DNA of 64,000 nt from NCBI GenBank assembly GCA_963733395.1, contig CAVTCZ010000002.1, forward strand, positions 62,001-126,000, in the 5' to 3' direction. This DNA is from JADKAV01 sp963733395 (GTDB lineage: Bacteria; Actinomycetota; Actinomycetes; S36-B12; UBA10799). A model generated the notes under the pieces. That model was not told where the DNA came from, ran no database searches, and saw only the letters and a program-made list of their open reading frames with translations. How positions within the stretch are numbered: position 1 is the stretch's first letter; every line of letters begins with the position of its first letter. The translations under genes were made by a program, and so were the position numbers. Below, piece by piece: positions 52,672-61,232 of this stretch.

Positions 52672-54831
52672 TCAATCGGTCAGGGTGGCCGTTAGCGCCT
52701 CCGGATCCCCCGCGAACGATCTGGCGGTCACGATGATCTCGCCGGCGGGGGTCGTCAGGCGCCGGCCGTCCCATCGCTGCAGAGGGCGCAAGGAGCCCAC
52801 AACGGTGACCACGGATGTTGCCCGGGCTTCGAGCTCCACGGTGCTGAAGCCCACCAACACCCCAGTCTCGGCCACCGGGTTGCCGGCCTGGGTCGCGTAG
52901 AGCTGGACCACATGGCGCCCGGGCCGCATCCCGGTGTTGGTCACGGTGACCGATGCCGTGAATCCGTCCCCCGCCGCAGCAACCGTGAGCCCGTCCAGCC
53001 GCATCGTGGTGTAGCCGAGACCGAAGCCGAGAGGGTACGCGGCCGGAACGCCCGCCCGGTCCAGTCTCCGCTGGCCCCAGTCGCCGTCGTAGCGCGCGGA
53101 AGCGGCGTGCCAGTCGAGCACCGGCAGGTCTTCACGCCGCTGCGGGATGGCGAAGGGGAGCCGCCCGCCGGGTTCGGCATCGCCGAGCAGGATGTCGGCG
53201 ATCGCCCGGCCGCCCTCCATGCCCGGGTACCAGGCGACGAGCAGGCCCGCCACCTGCTGGTCCCACGGATCGGGCATCACTGTTCCACCGCCGATGACCA
53301 CGACGACGGTGCGCGGGTTCGCGGCGGCCACGTCCGATATCAGCCGCACGTCGTCGGCGGGCAGGTGCAGGTCCTCCCGATCGCCGCCGGCCTGCCTGCC
53401 CGCGGTGGCCTTGCGGAAGACAGCGGCGGCCAGCTTGCGTGCCGGCCGCCAGCGCATGGCGCCGCCGAGCAGGGCCATGGTCTGGTCGTTGTCGGCCGTG
53501 ATCGACTCGCCCTCGTCGTGCGCTGTCAGCCCCACGACGATCACAGCGGCAGCCGCGGCCTTCGCGGCAGCCACGGATCCGGCACGGTCGTCGGCGGCCA
53601 CATGGATGACGCGGTCGCCCAGGCGTTCGCGCAGGCCGTCCAGTACCGACACCGCCGCGGGTGGGTGCACCGCGGATGACGCGACGTCGCCCTGGTTGTC
53701 CGCGTCTGCCAGCGCACCGAGTACCGCGATCCGCCCGGTGTCGGCCAGCGGCAGCACCGGCCGGCCGTCGACGGCGACGTTGCGCAGCAGGACAGCTCCC
53801 TTCACCGCCGCCTCGTGGGCCAGCGCCCGATGGGCCGGGCACGCCACGACCGTCGGCGGCGGCGTGGGGCGGGCGCGCAGGGCCAGCTGCACCTGCGCGG
53901 TGAGCAGGCGGTGAGCGGCGCGCCGGACATCGCTGCGTTGCAGCCGTCCGTCCCGCAGCGCCTTCGGCAGCGTCGCCCCCCGCTGTTGCCGGAAGGGCAT
54001 CTCGAGGTCCTGCCCGGCGGCGACCGACTCCACCGGCGCTCGCAGCCCCCAGACGAAGTCGGTCATGACGAAGCCCTCGAATCCCCACTGGTCGCGAAGG
54101 ATGTCGGTGAGCAGGTGCCGGTTCTGCCCGGCCCACTCGCCGTTCACGCTGTTGTAGCTGCTCATGACCGCATCCGCACCGGCCTCGATGATCTGCCGGA
54201 AGTGGGGCAGGTACACCTCGTGCAGGACGTCCTCGGCCACCTGCACGTCGACAGTGAAGCGCGCGAGTTCCATGGAGTTCAGGGCGTAGTGCTTCACGCA
54301 TGTCATCACCCACGGCGAGGCGCCCTGCGCCAAGGCGGCGCCCATTGCCCCGAGGAGTAGCGGATCCTCGCCATAGGACTCCTGGGACCGGCCCCAGCCC
54401 GGTGCGTATGCGAGGTTGACGCAGATCCCGGCGAACAGATTGGCCCCCTGTGCCCTGGCCTCAGCGCCGATCGCATCGCCGATGCGGCGTTCGAGCTCGA
54501 CGTCCCAGGACGCGCCGCGGGCCAGGGCGACGGGGAAGCAGGTGGACGATCCGACGACCACGCCCCGCGGTCCATCGGTGAACCGGATGCCCGGGATCCC
54601 GAGCCGGTCCACCCGGCCGGCTTCGATCGGCTCGGCGTTGTAGCGCCTGGCCATCGGGCCCAGCCCCCGCCACAGTGGCACGTCCCCGTCGAGCAGGCCG
54701 AGCAGCTCGCCATCCGTGAGCTGGCTCAGCAGCGCATCGACGGCTTGCTCGTGGCTGCCGCCCTCGGCCACCGCCGCCACGGTCCGCGCGAAGGCGGTGC
54801 CCGGGGTGAGGACCGGATCGGTGGCGGTCAT
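52672..54831 (-). CDS. Glycoside hydrolase family 3 beta-glucosidase
   Basis: This 719-residue protein starts at the ATG at 54831 behind GGGAGACATC; upstream in-frame sequence is Arg-rich and non-conserved. It has the N-terminal GH3 TIM barrel with RLGIPGIRFTDGPRGVV and APGWGRSQESYGEDPLL, and the nucleophile Asp in FEGFVMTDFVWG. A C-terminal alpha/beta sandwich follows, then a fibronectin-III-like domain (TASVTVTNTGMRPGRHVVQL). There is no signal peptide, so it is intracellular and should act on imported glucosides. No sugar importer gene is adjacent. Length and domain order are normal for BglX/BglB-type enzymes. Confidence 0.92.
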   Translation of the reverse strand: MTATDPVLTPGTAFARTVAAVAEGGSHEQAVDALLSQLTDGELLGLLDGDVPLWRGLGPMARRYNAEPIEAGRVDRLGIPGIRFTDGPRGVVVGSSTCFPVALARGASWDVELERRIGDAIGAEARAQGANLFAGICVNLAYAPGWGRSQESYGEDPLLLGAMGAALAQGASPWVMTCVKHYALNSMELARFTVDVQVAEDVLHEVYLPHFRQIIEAGADAVMSSYNSVNGEWAGQNRHLLTDILRDQWGFEGFVMTDFVWGLRAPVESVAAGQDLEMPFRQQRGATLPKALRDGRLQRSDVRRAAHRLLTAQVQLALRARPTPPPTVVACPAHRALAHEAAVKGAVLLRNVAVDGRPVLPLADTGRIAVLGALADADNQGDVASSAVHPPAAVSVLDGLRERLGDRVIHVAADDRAGSVAAAKAAAAAVIVVGLTAHDEGESITADNDQTMALLGGAMRWRPARKLAAAVFRKATAGRQAGGDREDLHLPADDVRLISDVAAANPRTVVVVIGGGTVMPDPWDQQVAGLLVAWYPGMEGGRAIADILLGDAEPGGRLPFAIPQRREDLPVLDWHAASARYDGDWGQRRLDRAGVPAAYPLGFGLGYTTMRLDGLTVAAAGDGFTASVTVTNTGMRPGRHVVQLYATQAGNPVAETGVLVGFSTVELEARATSVVTVVGSLRPLQRWDGRRLTTPAGEIIVTARSFAGDPEALTATLTD

Positions 54832-54950
54832 GATGTCTCCCTTCGCCGGCTGTTGGTGGCTGCGTTCGATTACCGCGGCCGCCAGGTCCCGGCGGCGGTG
54901 CCGGGCCAACAGTTTCCGCTCTGTGCTGCGGGCCGGTCGGCCCGATCGGG

Positions 54951-56367
54951 TCACGGGGTCCGGTTCGGCAGAACCACTTCTCCGGACCTGCCCGCAACCG
55001 ACAGGACCTCGTCGAAACCGGCCTGCATGCAGTCCATCAGGACGTCGGGGTCGGGGATCGCGCCACTGTCCATGTTGAAGCCGACGAAACACGTACCGCA
55101 GTAGGACATGAGGGTGATGTTCAGCGCCGACCCGATCGTGGGGCCGAACCCGTAGAAACTGTCGACCTTGGCGCCGGCGAGGTAGAACGCCATGGGGATC
55201 CCGGGCACGTTGCTGGCGAGGAAGTCGATGTGCTTGAGCATCCCGCCGACATAGCCGCGCGGCAGCAGGTTGAGTGTGCCCGCCAGCGCATTCGTGAATG
55301 GCAGGGACCGGTCGGTCTTCACCGGCTCGCAGCGTTCGTGCGTCTTGCGCATCCGCTCAGCCGGGTCGGTGATGCCGGCCGGAACCTTGAACCGCATGAG
55401 CGTGATCCGGTTGCCGCCGATCGGGTCGTGCGCCTTGCGGATGCTGACGGGCATGGTGACCCGCAGGTCGTCCACCTGCTCGCCGTGGTGTTCGTGGTAG
55501 CGGCGCAGCCCGGCAGTGACGCTGGAGAGGAAGGCGTCGTTGTGTTTCGCGCCGGCGACGTGTGCCGCCTCCAACATGGCATCGAGCGGGCAGTTGCAGG
55601 ACGTCGTAGCGCCAGGCCAAATGGCGTTCCGTCATGACCGGCGACATGGTGTCGGACACGGGCTGCAGGAAGCGAGCGATCGACTGGCCGGTCGCGACGG
55701 TTTCGGTGAGGGCTTCACGGGGGTGCAGCAGTGCATGCTTCACGTCGTGGCCGGCCGAGGCGAGGCGCTCCTTGGAGAAGTCGAACAGCCGGGACCAGTC
55801 GTACGCCAGCGCATCCCGGACCAGATCGACGGTGCCGAGGTTCTCGCCCGGTGGCGCTTCGGGCATCGAAGGGAGTTCGCCGGGCTCGGGTTCAGCGTCG
55901 AACAGGAAACGCGCGAGGTCCATGCCTCCGACGCCGTCGGTCAGGCTGTGGTGCAGTTTCATGACGACGGCGGTCTGACCGCCCTCCAGGCCCTCGATGA
56001 ACGTGTACTCCCACAGCGGCCGATCGCGGTCCAGGCCGGCCATTCCGGTCTTGCGCGCGAACTCCAGAACCGTTTCGAGCGTCTTGGGTTCGGCCGCCTC
56101 GAACCGGCGTACGTGCCACGACAGGTCGAAGTCGGGATCGACCACCCAGCGGGGGGTCGCCAGCCGAAGCGGTGTCAGGACCACCTTGTGCCGGAAGCCG
56201 GGCGACAGTCGGGTGGCGAATTCGAGCCGTTCCTGCAGCCGATCCCAATCCGGCGCGCCGTCGAGGACCAGGACGACGACGACGGTCGAACGCAGCAGTG
56301 GGTCCTGCTCCATGTACCAGGAGAAGGCATCACTGTCGCGCATGTGAACATCCACGTGCTCAGCCAT
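54951..56367 (-). CDS. Wax ester synthase/diacylglycerol acyltransferase, one frameshift
   Basis: From the ATG at 56367 (GAGGGG 10 nt upstream) the protein carries the N-terminal DSDAFSWYMEQDP and the catalytic MKLHHSLTDGVGGMDLARFL (HHxxxDG). Near 55585 one base shifts the frame; the second part has NDAFLSSVTAGLRRYHEHHG, VTMPVSIRKAHDPIGGNRIT and the late LNITLMSYCGTCFVGFNMD typical of WS/DGAT. The full length is about 472 residues. It esterifies acyl-CoA to diacylglycerol or fatty alcohol, making storage lipid at the membrane. The break resembles the others in the window and is probably a sequence error. Confidence 0.9.
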
Positions 56368-56486
56368 CGTCACCACACCCCTCGTCAACTCGGTCAGTCC
56401 CTACGCTGCGCCGCGTCACTGTCGGTGTCAATTCCGCCGGGCACGGTCTGCGCCGATCGGCCCCGAGGTGCACGTTGTTCGTCGGC

Positions 56487-56702
56487 GTGAACCCCAACCT
56501 GACTGCGAGCGAACACTGGCAGTTCCGGGTGCAGGCCAAGAAGCGCAGCGGCAAGTGGCGCACCCTGCCCACGACCTACGAGACCAAGGGCGCCAAGCAG
56601 ACCCGCACCCTGAACCTCAAGCGGGCCTCCTACCGCGTGGTTGTGCAGCCCGGCTTCGGCTACACCGGGGTCACCTCACGGCCCGTGAGGCTGAAGCGCT
56701 GA
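56487..56702 (+). pseudogene. C-terminal remnant of a secreted Ig-like-domain protein
   Basis: From about 56487 a plus-strand frame reads NPNLTASEHWQFRVQAKKRS and continues to PGFGYTGVTSRPVRLKR at the stop (56700-56702), a basic beta-sandwich of the same style as the N-terminal domain of the RCC1 protein. Upstream the frame loses protein character and has no signal peptide, start or Shine-Dalgarno of its own. It is probably the surviving 3' end of a gene truncated at the WS/DGAT boundary. The GTG at 56487 is only a convenient boundary. Confidence 0.45.
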
Positions 56703-56788
56703 CTGCGGCGGGCGACGACTAGCAGTCGGTGGCACCGGCGGGTTCCTGCGACGTCGCGAGTGCGGCGCGGTTGTCGTCCCTTGGGACC

Positions 56789-56876
56789 GAGTGTTGCGCC
56801 GTTGTCAGTTCTTGGGCCCGAGAACCAGCAACCGTGCAACAGTCGCCGCAGTCGACCAGCAACGGTGCAACAGTCG
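56789..56876. repeat. GTGTTGC-family palindrome island, copy 2
   Basis: GAGTGTTGCGCCGTTG (56789-56804) is identical to 31371-31386. The 25 nt at 56821-56845 are the exact reverse complement of 31401-31425. ACCAGCAACSGTGCAACAGT occurs twice in direct order at 56824 and 56855, 31 nt apart, the same period as in copy 1. It lies between the gene remnant and the tRNA terminator. Confidence 0.75.
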
Positions 56877-56953
56877 AGGGCCGCCGACGCGTGGCGGTGG
56901 GACTCCGTCGGCCCTGACGGGCCTCCTCCCCGGCTCCGGCCGCGACCACCATC

Positions 56954-56996
56954 ACGATGCCCCGGCCCCGAGCAAGCCCGGGAGCCGGGGCATCGT
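56954..56996 (-). terminator. Terminator of the tRNA-Ser gene
   Basis: ACGATGCCCCGGC (56954-56966) and GCCGGGGCATCGT (56984-56996) form a perfect 13-bp stem with a 17-nt loop, immediately beyond the CCA end of the minus-strand tRNA. Confidence 0.8.
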
Positions 56997-56997
56997 A

Positions 56998-57087
56998 TGG
57001 CGGTGGCGGTGGGATTCGAACCCACGGTGGAGTTGCCCCCACACACGCTTTCGAGGCGTGCTCCTTTGGCCGCTCGGACACGCCACC
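56998..57087 (-). tRNA. tRNA-Ser (anticodon CGA)
   Basis: Read on the minus strand from 57087: the acceptor GGTGGCG pairs with CGCCACC (57002-57008), D-arm TCCGAGCGGCCAAAGGA, anticodon stem CACGC/GCGTG around loop CTCGAAA (anticodon CGA), a long class II variable arm (TGTGGGGGCAACTCCACC), T-arm GTGGGTTCGAATCCCAC. Discriminator G is followed by an encoded CCA. It reads the UCG serine codon. Confidence 0.95.
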
Positions 57088-57125
57088 GCAGACAAGGATA
57101 CCGGGGTGATGTCGGGCCCTGGAGG

Positions 57126-57425
57126 TCAGGACTTGTCGAGATCCAGCAGCCGGGCGTGCAGCATGGGTCGTTGCTGCAACGCAGCGCGAACTGCGCGGTG
57201 CAGACCGTCCTCGAGATACAACGAGCCCTCCCACCGCACGATGTGGGCGAACAGGTCGCCGTAGAACGTGCTGTCCTCGCTGAGCAGGTTGTGCAGGTCG
57301 AGTTGCGACTTCGTGGTGATCAACTCGTCGAGCCGTACCTGCTGGGGTGGCAACTCCGACCATTGGGTCAGCGTCAAGTTGTGCTCGGGGTACGGCCGGG
57401 AATCCCCGACGGCTTTGAAGACCAC
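57126..57425 (-). CDS. Small ParB/Srx-like domain protein
   Basis: This 99-residue protein starts with GTG. VRLDELITTKSQLDLHNLLS and SLYLEDGLHRAVRAALQQRP resemble the ParB/sulfiredoxin-like nuclease-type fold, whose signature is DGxHR near the end. Proteins of this size opening MVFKxVGDxRPYPEH are widespread and single-copy in actinobacteria; no function is established to my knowledge. The first nine residues are repeated at the start of the next gene on the same strand (see findings). It ends 38 nt before the tRNA 5' end. Confidence 0.75.
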   Translation of the reverse strand: MVFKAVGDSRPYPEHNLTLTQWSELPPQQVRLDELITTKSQLDLHNLLSEDSTFYGDLFAHIVRWEGSLYLEDGLHRAVRAALQQRPMLHARLLDLDKS

Positions 57426-57462
57426 GTTCCGATGGTAGGCGGGCGTGCCCCGACCGCGCCTC

Positions 57463-58341
57463 TCAACGGGATGACGACTGCCTCAGCAGCGTCGTGACCA
57501 CAGCCAGCCCGATCATGAGCATGATCGCCGTGATCGTCCAGAAGTACACCAGGATGTCGATCCACGAACCCAGCGGCGGGCTCCCGGGGAAGGCGTTACG
57601 CAGCGCGATCAAAGCGAAGGTGGCGCTGGTCAGCCACGCCGCCTGCGCGATCCCGAGATCGGTGCGGCCGCTGACCCCGGCCACGACGGTGACCACGGCC
57701 AGGCACCCGAACATCAGGATGAGCGCCACGAAGATGAAGGCGATCGAGATGATCGGCGCCGAGCGGGAGACCTCGCCCACCGCGGTCGCGGATGATCCGC
57801 CGGTGCCATCGGTCGTTCCCGAGTACTTCCACCCCGGCACGTTGAAGAAGAGGTCCAGCGTCATCGGGACCGGGTCGGTGCGCGCCGCTCTCACGGAACC
57901 GGACTCCACGAGGCTGGTGACCTCCAGGGAATAGTCATAGGCGTCGAGCGGGTAGCGCTGGACGAATCCGAGCGCCGGCACTTCCACCTTCTGCGGTGAG
58001 GGCACAGCGCCCTGCTGGTAGATCAGCGTGGCGTTGGCCACGGAGGGGTACAGGTCGATCTGGATCGTCTGATTGAGTCGGCCCGCGCCGTCGAGCAGGC
58101 GCTCGTCCGGAAAGACCAGGACCTGGGTGGCCGCGATCTGGGAGTCAGCGTCGACCTTGACGGGTATCAGCGCGACTGCCAAGCCCCCGGCCGGCGGCGT
58201 CGGTGGCACGAAGGTCTTGTCGAGGCCCTTGCCGTAGGCGAGCGCGGAGAAGACGTACACGGCCGCCAGCAGCACCCCCACCACCAGCGCGATGCTCAGT
58301 GCCCGCCGGACCGAGGAATCGCCGACTGCTTTGAAGACCAC
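57463..58341 (-). CDS. DUF4436-family membrane protein
   Basis: This is a 292-residue protein. One N-terminal helix (ALSIALVVGVLLAAVYVFSA) leads to an external domain of about 150 residues (LNQTIQIDLYPSVANATLIY; YPLDAYDYSLEVTSLVESGS; VPMTLDLFFNVPGWKY). Three C-terminal helices follow, beginning IISIAFIFVALILMFGCLAV. This is the DUF4436 arrangement, common in mycobacteria and other actinobacteria; function unknown. The first nine residues MVFKAVGDS match those of the neighbouring ParB-like gene and look like a duplicated start region. Confidence 0.85.
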   Translation of the reverse strand: MVFKAVGDSSVRRALSIALVVGVLLAAVYVFSALAYGKGLDKTFVPPTPPAGGLAVALIPVKVDADSQIAATQVLVFPDERLLDGAGRLNQTIQIDLYPSVANATLIYQQGAVPSPQKVEVPALGFVQRYPLDAYDYSLEVTSLVESGSVRAARTDPVPMTLDLFFNVPGWKYSGTTDGTGGSSATAVGEVSRSAPIISIAFIFVALILMFGCLAVVTVVAGVSGRTDLGIAQAAWLTSATFALIALRNAFPGSPPLGSWIDILVYFWTITAIMLMIGLAVVTTLLRQSSSR

Positions 58342-58406
58342 GGTTCAATCCTATGGAGTCAGGCGCAAGGGTTGAGCCATACCGCGATGCGTGGATCCTC
58401 CCGTGA

Positions 58407-58595
58407 TCAGCCCGCCGCCTTGGTCCGGTCCTTCAGCATGTAAGCGATGATCAGCGCCAGCGGGAAGAAGAAGAGGCTCAGTACGAAGTACCCGAAGAAG
58501 CTGTGGCCCTTACGATCGGCGACCCGGGCCGGCCAGAAGGCCAGTGCGATCCAGATGATCGCGAAAACGATCCAGAAGATCCAGTTGTCGAACAC
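58407..58595 (-). CDS. Small two-helix membrane protein
   Basis: This 62-residue protein starts with GTG behind GGGAGCG. Helices WIFWIVFAIIWIALAFWP and FFGYFVLSLFFFPLALIIAY flank a short basic loop ARVADRKGHS. Such minimal proteins with a KGHSFFGYFxLSLFFFPLxLIxAY second helix occur next to many unrelated genes in actinobacteria and firmicutes; function unknown. Confidence 0.75.
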   Translation of the reverse strand: MFDNWIFWIVFAIIWIALAFWPARVADRKGHSFFGYFVLSLFFFPLALIIAYMLKDRTKAAG

Positions 58596-58720
58596 GGTGC
58601 GCTCCCTGTGCTAGGTCGTCAACGTCCCATCGGGCATGTGCACGGGCCTCCCCCAAGGAGGGGGAATCTCGTCGTGCCCGGTGGAGGCCCGAGGATGGCT
58701 GGTCGGAGCATGTGAACTAC

Positions 58721-58741
58721 CTTGAGCCACAGGCGCTCATA
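58721..58741. promoter_or_regulatory. HAIR operator (HspR site) of the dnaK operon
   Basis: CTTGAGC, 7 nt, GCTCATA matches the HAIR consensus CTTGAGT-N7-ACTCAAG at the first six bases of the left half and the central bases of the right half, with exact spacing. It abuts the -35 element, and the hspR gene is the fourth gene of the operon. Confidence 0.8.
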
Positions 58742-58745
58742 CTTG

Positions 58746-58774
58746 TTGACAAAGTTCCGACCATCCGGCAAAAT
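58746..58774 (+). promoter_or_regulatory. Promoter of the dnaK operon
   Basis: A perfect -35 TTGACA (58746-58751), 17-bp spacer and -10 CAAAAT (58769-58774). The expected start near 58781 leaves a leader of about 35 nt with GGAGGA before the ATG. Confidence 0.8.
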
Positions 58775-58815
58775 GGACGCAGACCCTCAACACAATCCCT
58801 AACTGGAGGAAGTAC

Positions 58816-60651
58816 ATGTCACGAGCAGTAGGCATCGACCTCGGAACCACCAACTCGGTTGTGTCGGTTCTCGAGGGCGGCGAATCCACCGTGATCGCCA
58901 ACGCCGAGGGCGCCCGGACCACCCCGTCCATCGTCGCCTTCGCCAAGAACGGCGAGGTCCTCGTCGGTGAGGTCGCCAAGCGGCAGGCCGTCACCAACTC
59001 CGACCGCACGATCCGGTCGGTCAAGCGCCACATGGGCACCGCCTGGAATGTCGACATCGACGGCAAGAAGTACACCCCGCAGGAGATCAGCGCGCGCGTG
59101 CTGCAGAAGCTCAAGCGCGACGCCGAGGCCTACCTGGGCGAGCCGGTGACCGACGCGGTCGTCACCGTGCCGGCGTACTTCAACGACGCGCAGCGCCAGG
59201 CGACCAAGGAAGCCGGCGAGATCGCGGGCCTCAACGTCCTGCGGATCATCAACGAGCCGACCGCGGCCGCTCTGGCCTACGGCCTGGAGAAGGTCGAGAA
59301 GGAAGAGACGATCCTGGTCTTCGACCTCGGCGGCGGCACGTTCGACGTGTCCCTGCTGGAGATCGCCGACGGTGTGGTCGAGGTCAAGGCCACCAACGGT
59401 GACAACCACCTCGGTGGCGACGACTGGGACCAGGCCCTCGTGGACCACTTGGTGGACCAGTTCAAGCACGCGCACGGCATCGACCTGACCAAGGACAAGA
59501 TGGCCATGCAGCGCATCCGGGAGGCCGCGGAGAAGGCCAAGATCGAGCTGTCCAGCTCGCAGCAGACCTCGGTGAACCTGCCGTACATCACGGTGGACGC
59601 CGAGAAGAACCCGCTGTTCATGGACGAGACCATCACCCGGGCGCAGTTCCAGAAGCTGACCCACGATCTGCTCGAGCGCTGCCGCAAGCCGTTCCAACAG
59701 GTGCTGACCGACGCCGGCGTCTCTGCCGCACAGATCGACCACGTCGTACTCGTGGGTGGTTCCACCCGCATGCCCGCGGTCGTCGACCTGGTGAAGGAAC
59801 TGGCCGGCAAGGACCCGAACAAGGGCGTCAACCCCGATGAGGTCGTCGCCGTCGGCGCGGCCCTGCAGGCCGGTGTGCTGCGCGGTGAGGTCAAGGACGT
59901 GCTGCTGCTCGACGTGACCCCGCTGAGCCTGGGCATCGAGACCAAGGGCGGCATCATGACCAAGCTCATCGAGCGGAACACCACGATCCCGACGAAGCGC
60001 TCGGAGATCTTCACGACCGCCGACGACAACCAGCCGTCGGTGCTCATCCAGGTGTTCCAGGGTGAGCGCGAGATGGCGGCCTACAACAAGAAGCTCGGCA
60101 CGTTCGAGCTCACCGGGCTGCCGCCGGCGCCGCGTGGCGTGCCGCAGATCGAGGTCACGTTCGACATCGACGCCAACGGCATCGTGCACGTGACCGCGAA
60201 GGACCTGGGCACCAACAAGGAGCAGTCGATGACGATCTCCGGCGGCAGCGCGCTGCCCAAGGAGGACATCGACCGGATGATGGCCGAGGCCGAGTCGCAC
60301 GCCGAGGAGGACCGCCAGCGCAAGGAAGAGGCGGAGACCCGCAACGGCGCGGAGCAGCTGGTCTACCAGACCGAGAAGTTCCTGGCCGACAACGCCGACA
60401 AGGTGCCGGCCGACGCGAAGGCCAACGTCGACGAGCCGCTGGCCGAGCTGAAGAAGGCACTCGAGGGCACGGATGTCGCCGCGATCAAGACCGCGGTGGA
60501 GAAGGTGGCCACGGCCAGCCAGGCGCTCGGTGCCGCGCTGTACCAGCAGCAGGCTTCGGCACCGTCCGACCAGCCCGGCGGCGAGCAGCCGCAGGCCGGT
60601 GACGAGGATGTCGTGGACGCCGAGATCGTCGACGAGGACGAGCAGAAGTGA
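58816..60651 (+). CDS. dnaK: Chaperone DnaK (Hsp70)
   Basis: This is a 611-residue Hsp70. It has the ATPase domain with AVGIDLGTTNSVVSVLEGGE, phosphate loop VFDLGGGTFDVSLLEI and VVLVGGSTRMPAV; the substrate domain with LLLDVTPLSLGIETKGG; and the helical lid. The C-terminus is acidic (DEDVVDAEIVDEDEQK), as usual. It folds and refolds proteins with DnaJ and GrpE encoded immediately downstream. A strong TTGACA promoter overlapped by an HspR operator precedes it. The first gene of a four-gene heat-shock operon. Confidence 0.98.
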   Translation: MSRAVGIDLGTTNSVVSVLEGGESTVIANAEGARTTPSIVAFAKNGEVLVGEVAKRQAVTNSDRTIRSVKRHMGTAWNVDIDGKKYTPQEISARVLQKLKRDAEAYLGEPVTDAVVTVPAYFNDAQRQATKEAGEIAGLNVLRIINEPTAAALAYGLEKVEKEETILVFDLGGGTFDVSLLEIADGVVEVKATNGDNHLGGDDWDQALVDHLVDQFKHAHGIDLTKDKMAMQRIREAAEKAKIELSSSQQTSVNLPYITVDAEKNPLFMDETITRAQFQKLTHDLLERCRKPFQQVLTDAGVSAAQIDHVVLVGGSTRMPAVVDLVKELAGKDPNKGVNPDEVVAVGAALQAGVLRGEVKDVLLLDVTPLSLGIETKGGIMTKLIERNTTIPTKRSEIFTTADDNQPSVLIQVFQGEREMAAYNKKLGTFELTGLPPAPRGVPQIEVTFDIDANGIVHVTAKDLGTNKEQSMTISGGSALPKEDIDRMMAEAESHAEEDRQRKEEAETRNGAEQLVYQTEKFLADNADKVPADAKANVDEPLAELKKALEGTDVAAIKTAVEKVATASQALGAALYQQQASAPSDQPGGEQPQAGDEDVVDAEIVDEDEQK

Positions 60652-61214
60652 GCGAGTTCGAGCAGGACCCGGGTGCCGAGGAAGGCATCCGGGTCACCGA
60701 CAAGCGCCGCCTCGACCCGGAGACGGGTGAGGTGCGCGAGCCGGTCACCGGGGCTGCCGCCAGCGCGGCCGCTCCGGTGCCGCCGGCCGACGAACCGGTA
60801 GCAGCCCAGGCCCAGGTGGCCGAGCTCACCGCGGACCTGCAGCGGGTCAGTGCCGAGTACGCCAACTACCGCAAGCGGGTCGACCGCGACCGGGAGGCGA
60901 TGAACGACCTGGCCGCCGCCGCCGTGGTCAACGAGTTGCTGCCGATCCTGGACGACCTCGGCCGCGCCAAGGAGCACGGCGAGTACGAAGGTGCCCTGAA
61001 AAGCGTCGGCGACCAGCTCGAGGCGATCACCACCAAGCTGGGGCTGCAGGTGTTCGGCGCCGTGGGCGATCCGTTCGACCCCACGATCCACGAGGCGATG
61101 ACCCACAGTGATGGCGGGGACCTTGAGGTTCCGCAGGTGTCGGTGGTTTTCGCGGTCGGATACACGTTCCGGGGCCGGGTGTTGCGTCCGGCACGGGTCG
61201 GCGTTGAGGAGTAA
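60648..61214 (+). CDS. grpE: Nucleotide exchange factor GrpE
   Basis: This 188-residue protein starts with a GTG overlapping the dnaK stop (GTGA). An acidic, disordered N-terminus (to about residue 50) leads to the coiled coil (VAELTADLQRVSAEYANYRK) and the C-terminal beta domain with QVFGAVGDPFDPTIHEAMTH. It releases ADP from DnaK. The N-terminal region is longer and more Pro/Ala-rich than in enterobacteria, as is common in actinobacteria. Confidence 0.96.
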   Translation: MSEFEQDPGAEEGIRVTDKRRLDPETGEVREPVTGAAASAAAPVPPADEPVAAQAQVAELTADLQRVSAEYANYRKRVDRDREAMNDLAAAAVVNELLPILDDLGRAKEHGEYEGALKSVGDQLEAITTKLGLQVFGAVGDPFDPTIHEAMTHSDGGDLEVPQVSVVFAVGYTFRGRVLRPARVGVEE

Positions 61215-61232
61215 CAGGAAGGAGGGACGCCG

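Noticed and set aside
58819..60300. A 493-codon minus-strand open frame opposite dnaK
   Set aside because: Long antisense frames opposite dnaK are a known artefact of its codon use in high-GC genomes and this one shows no independent signal.
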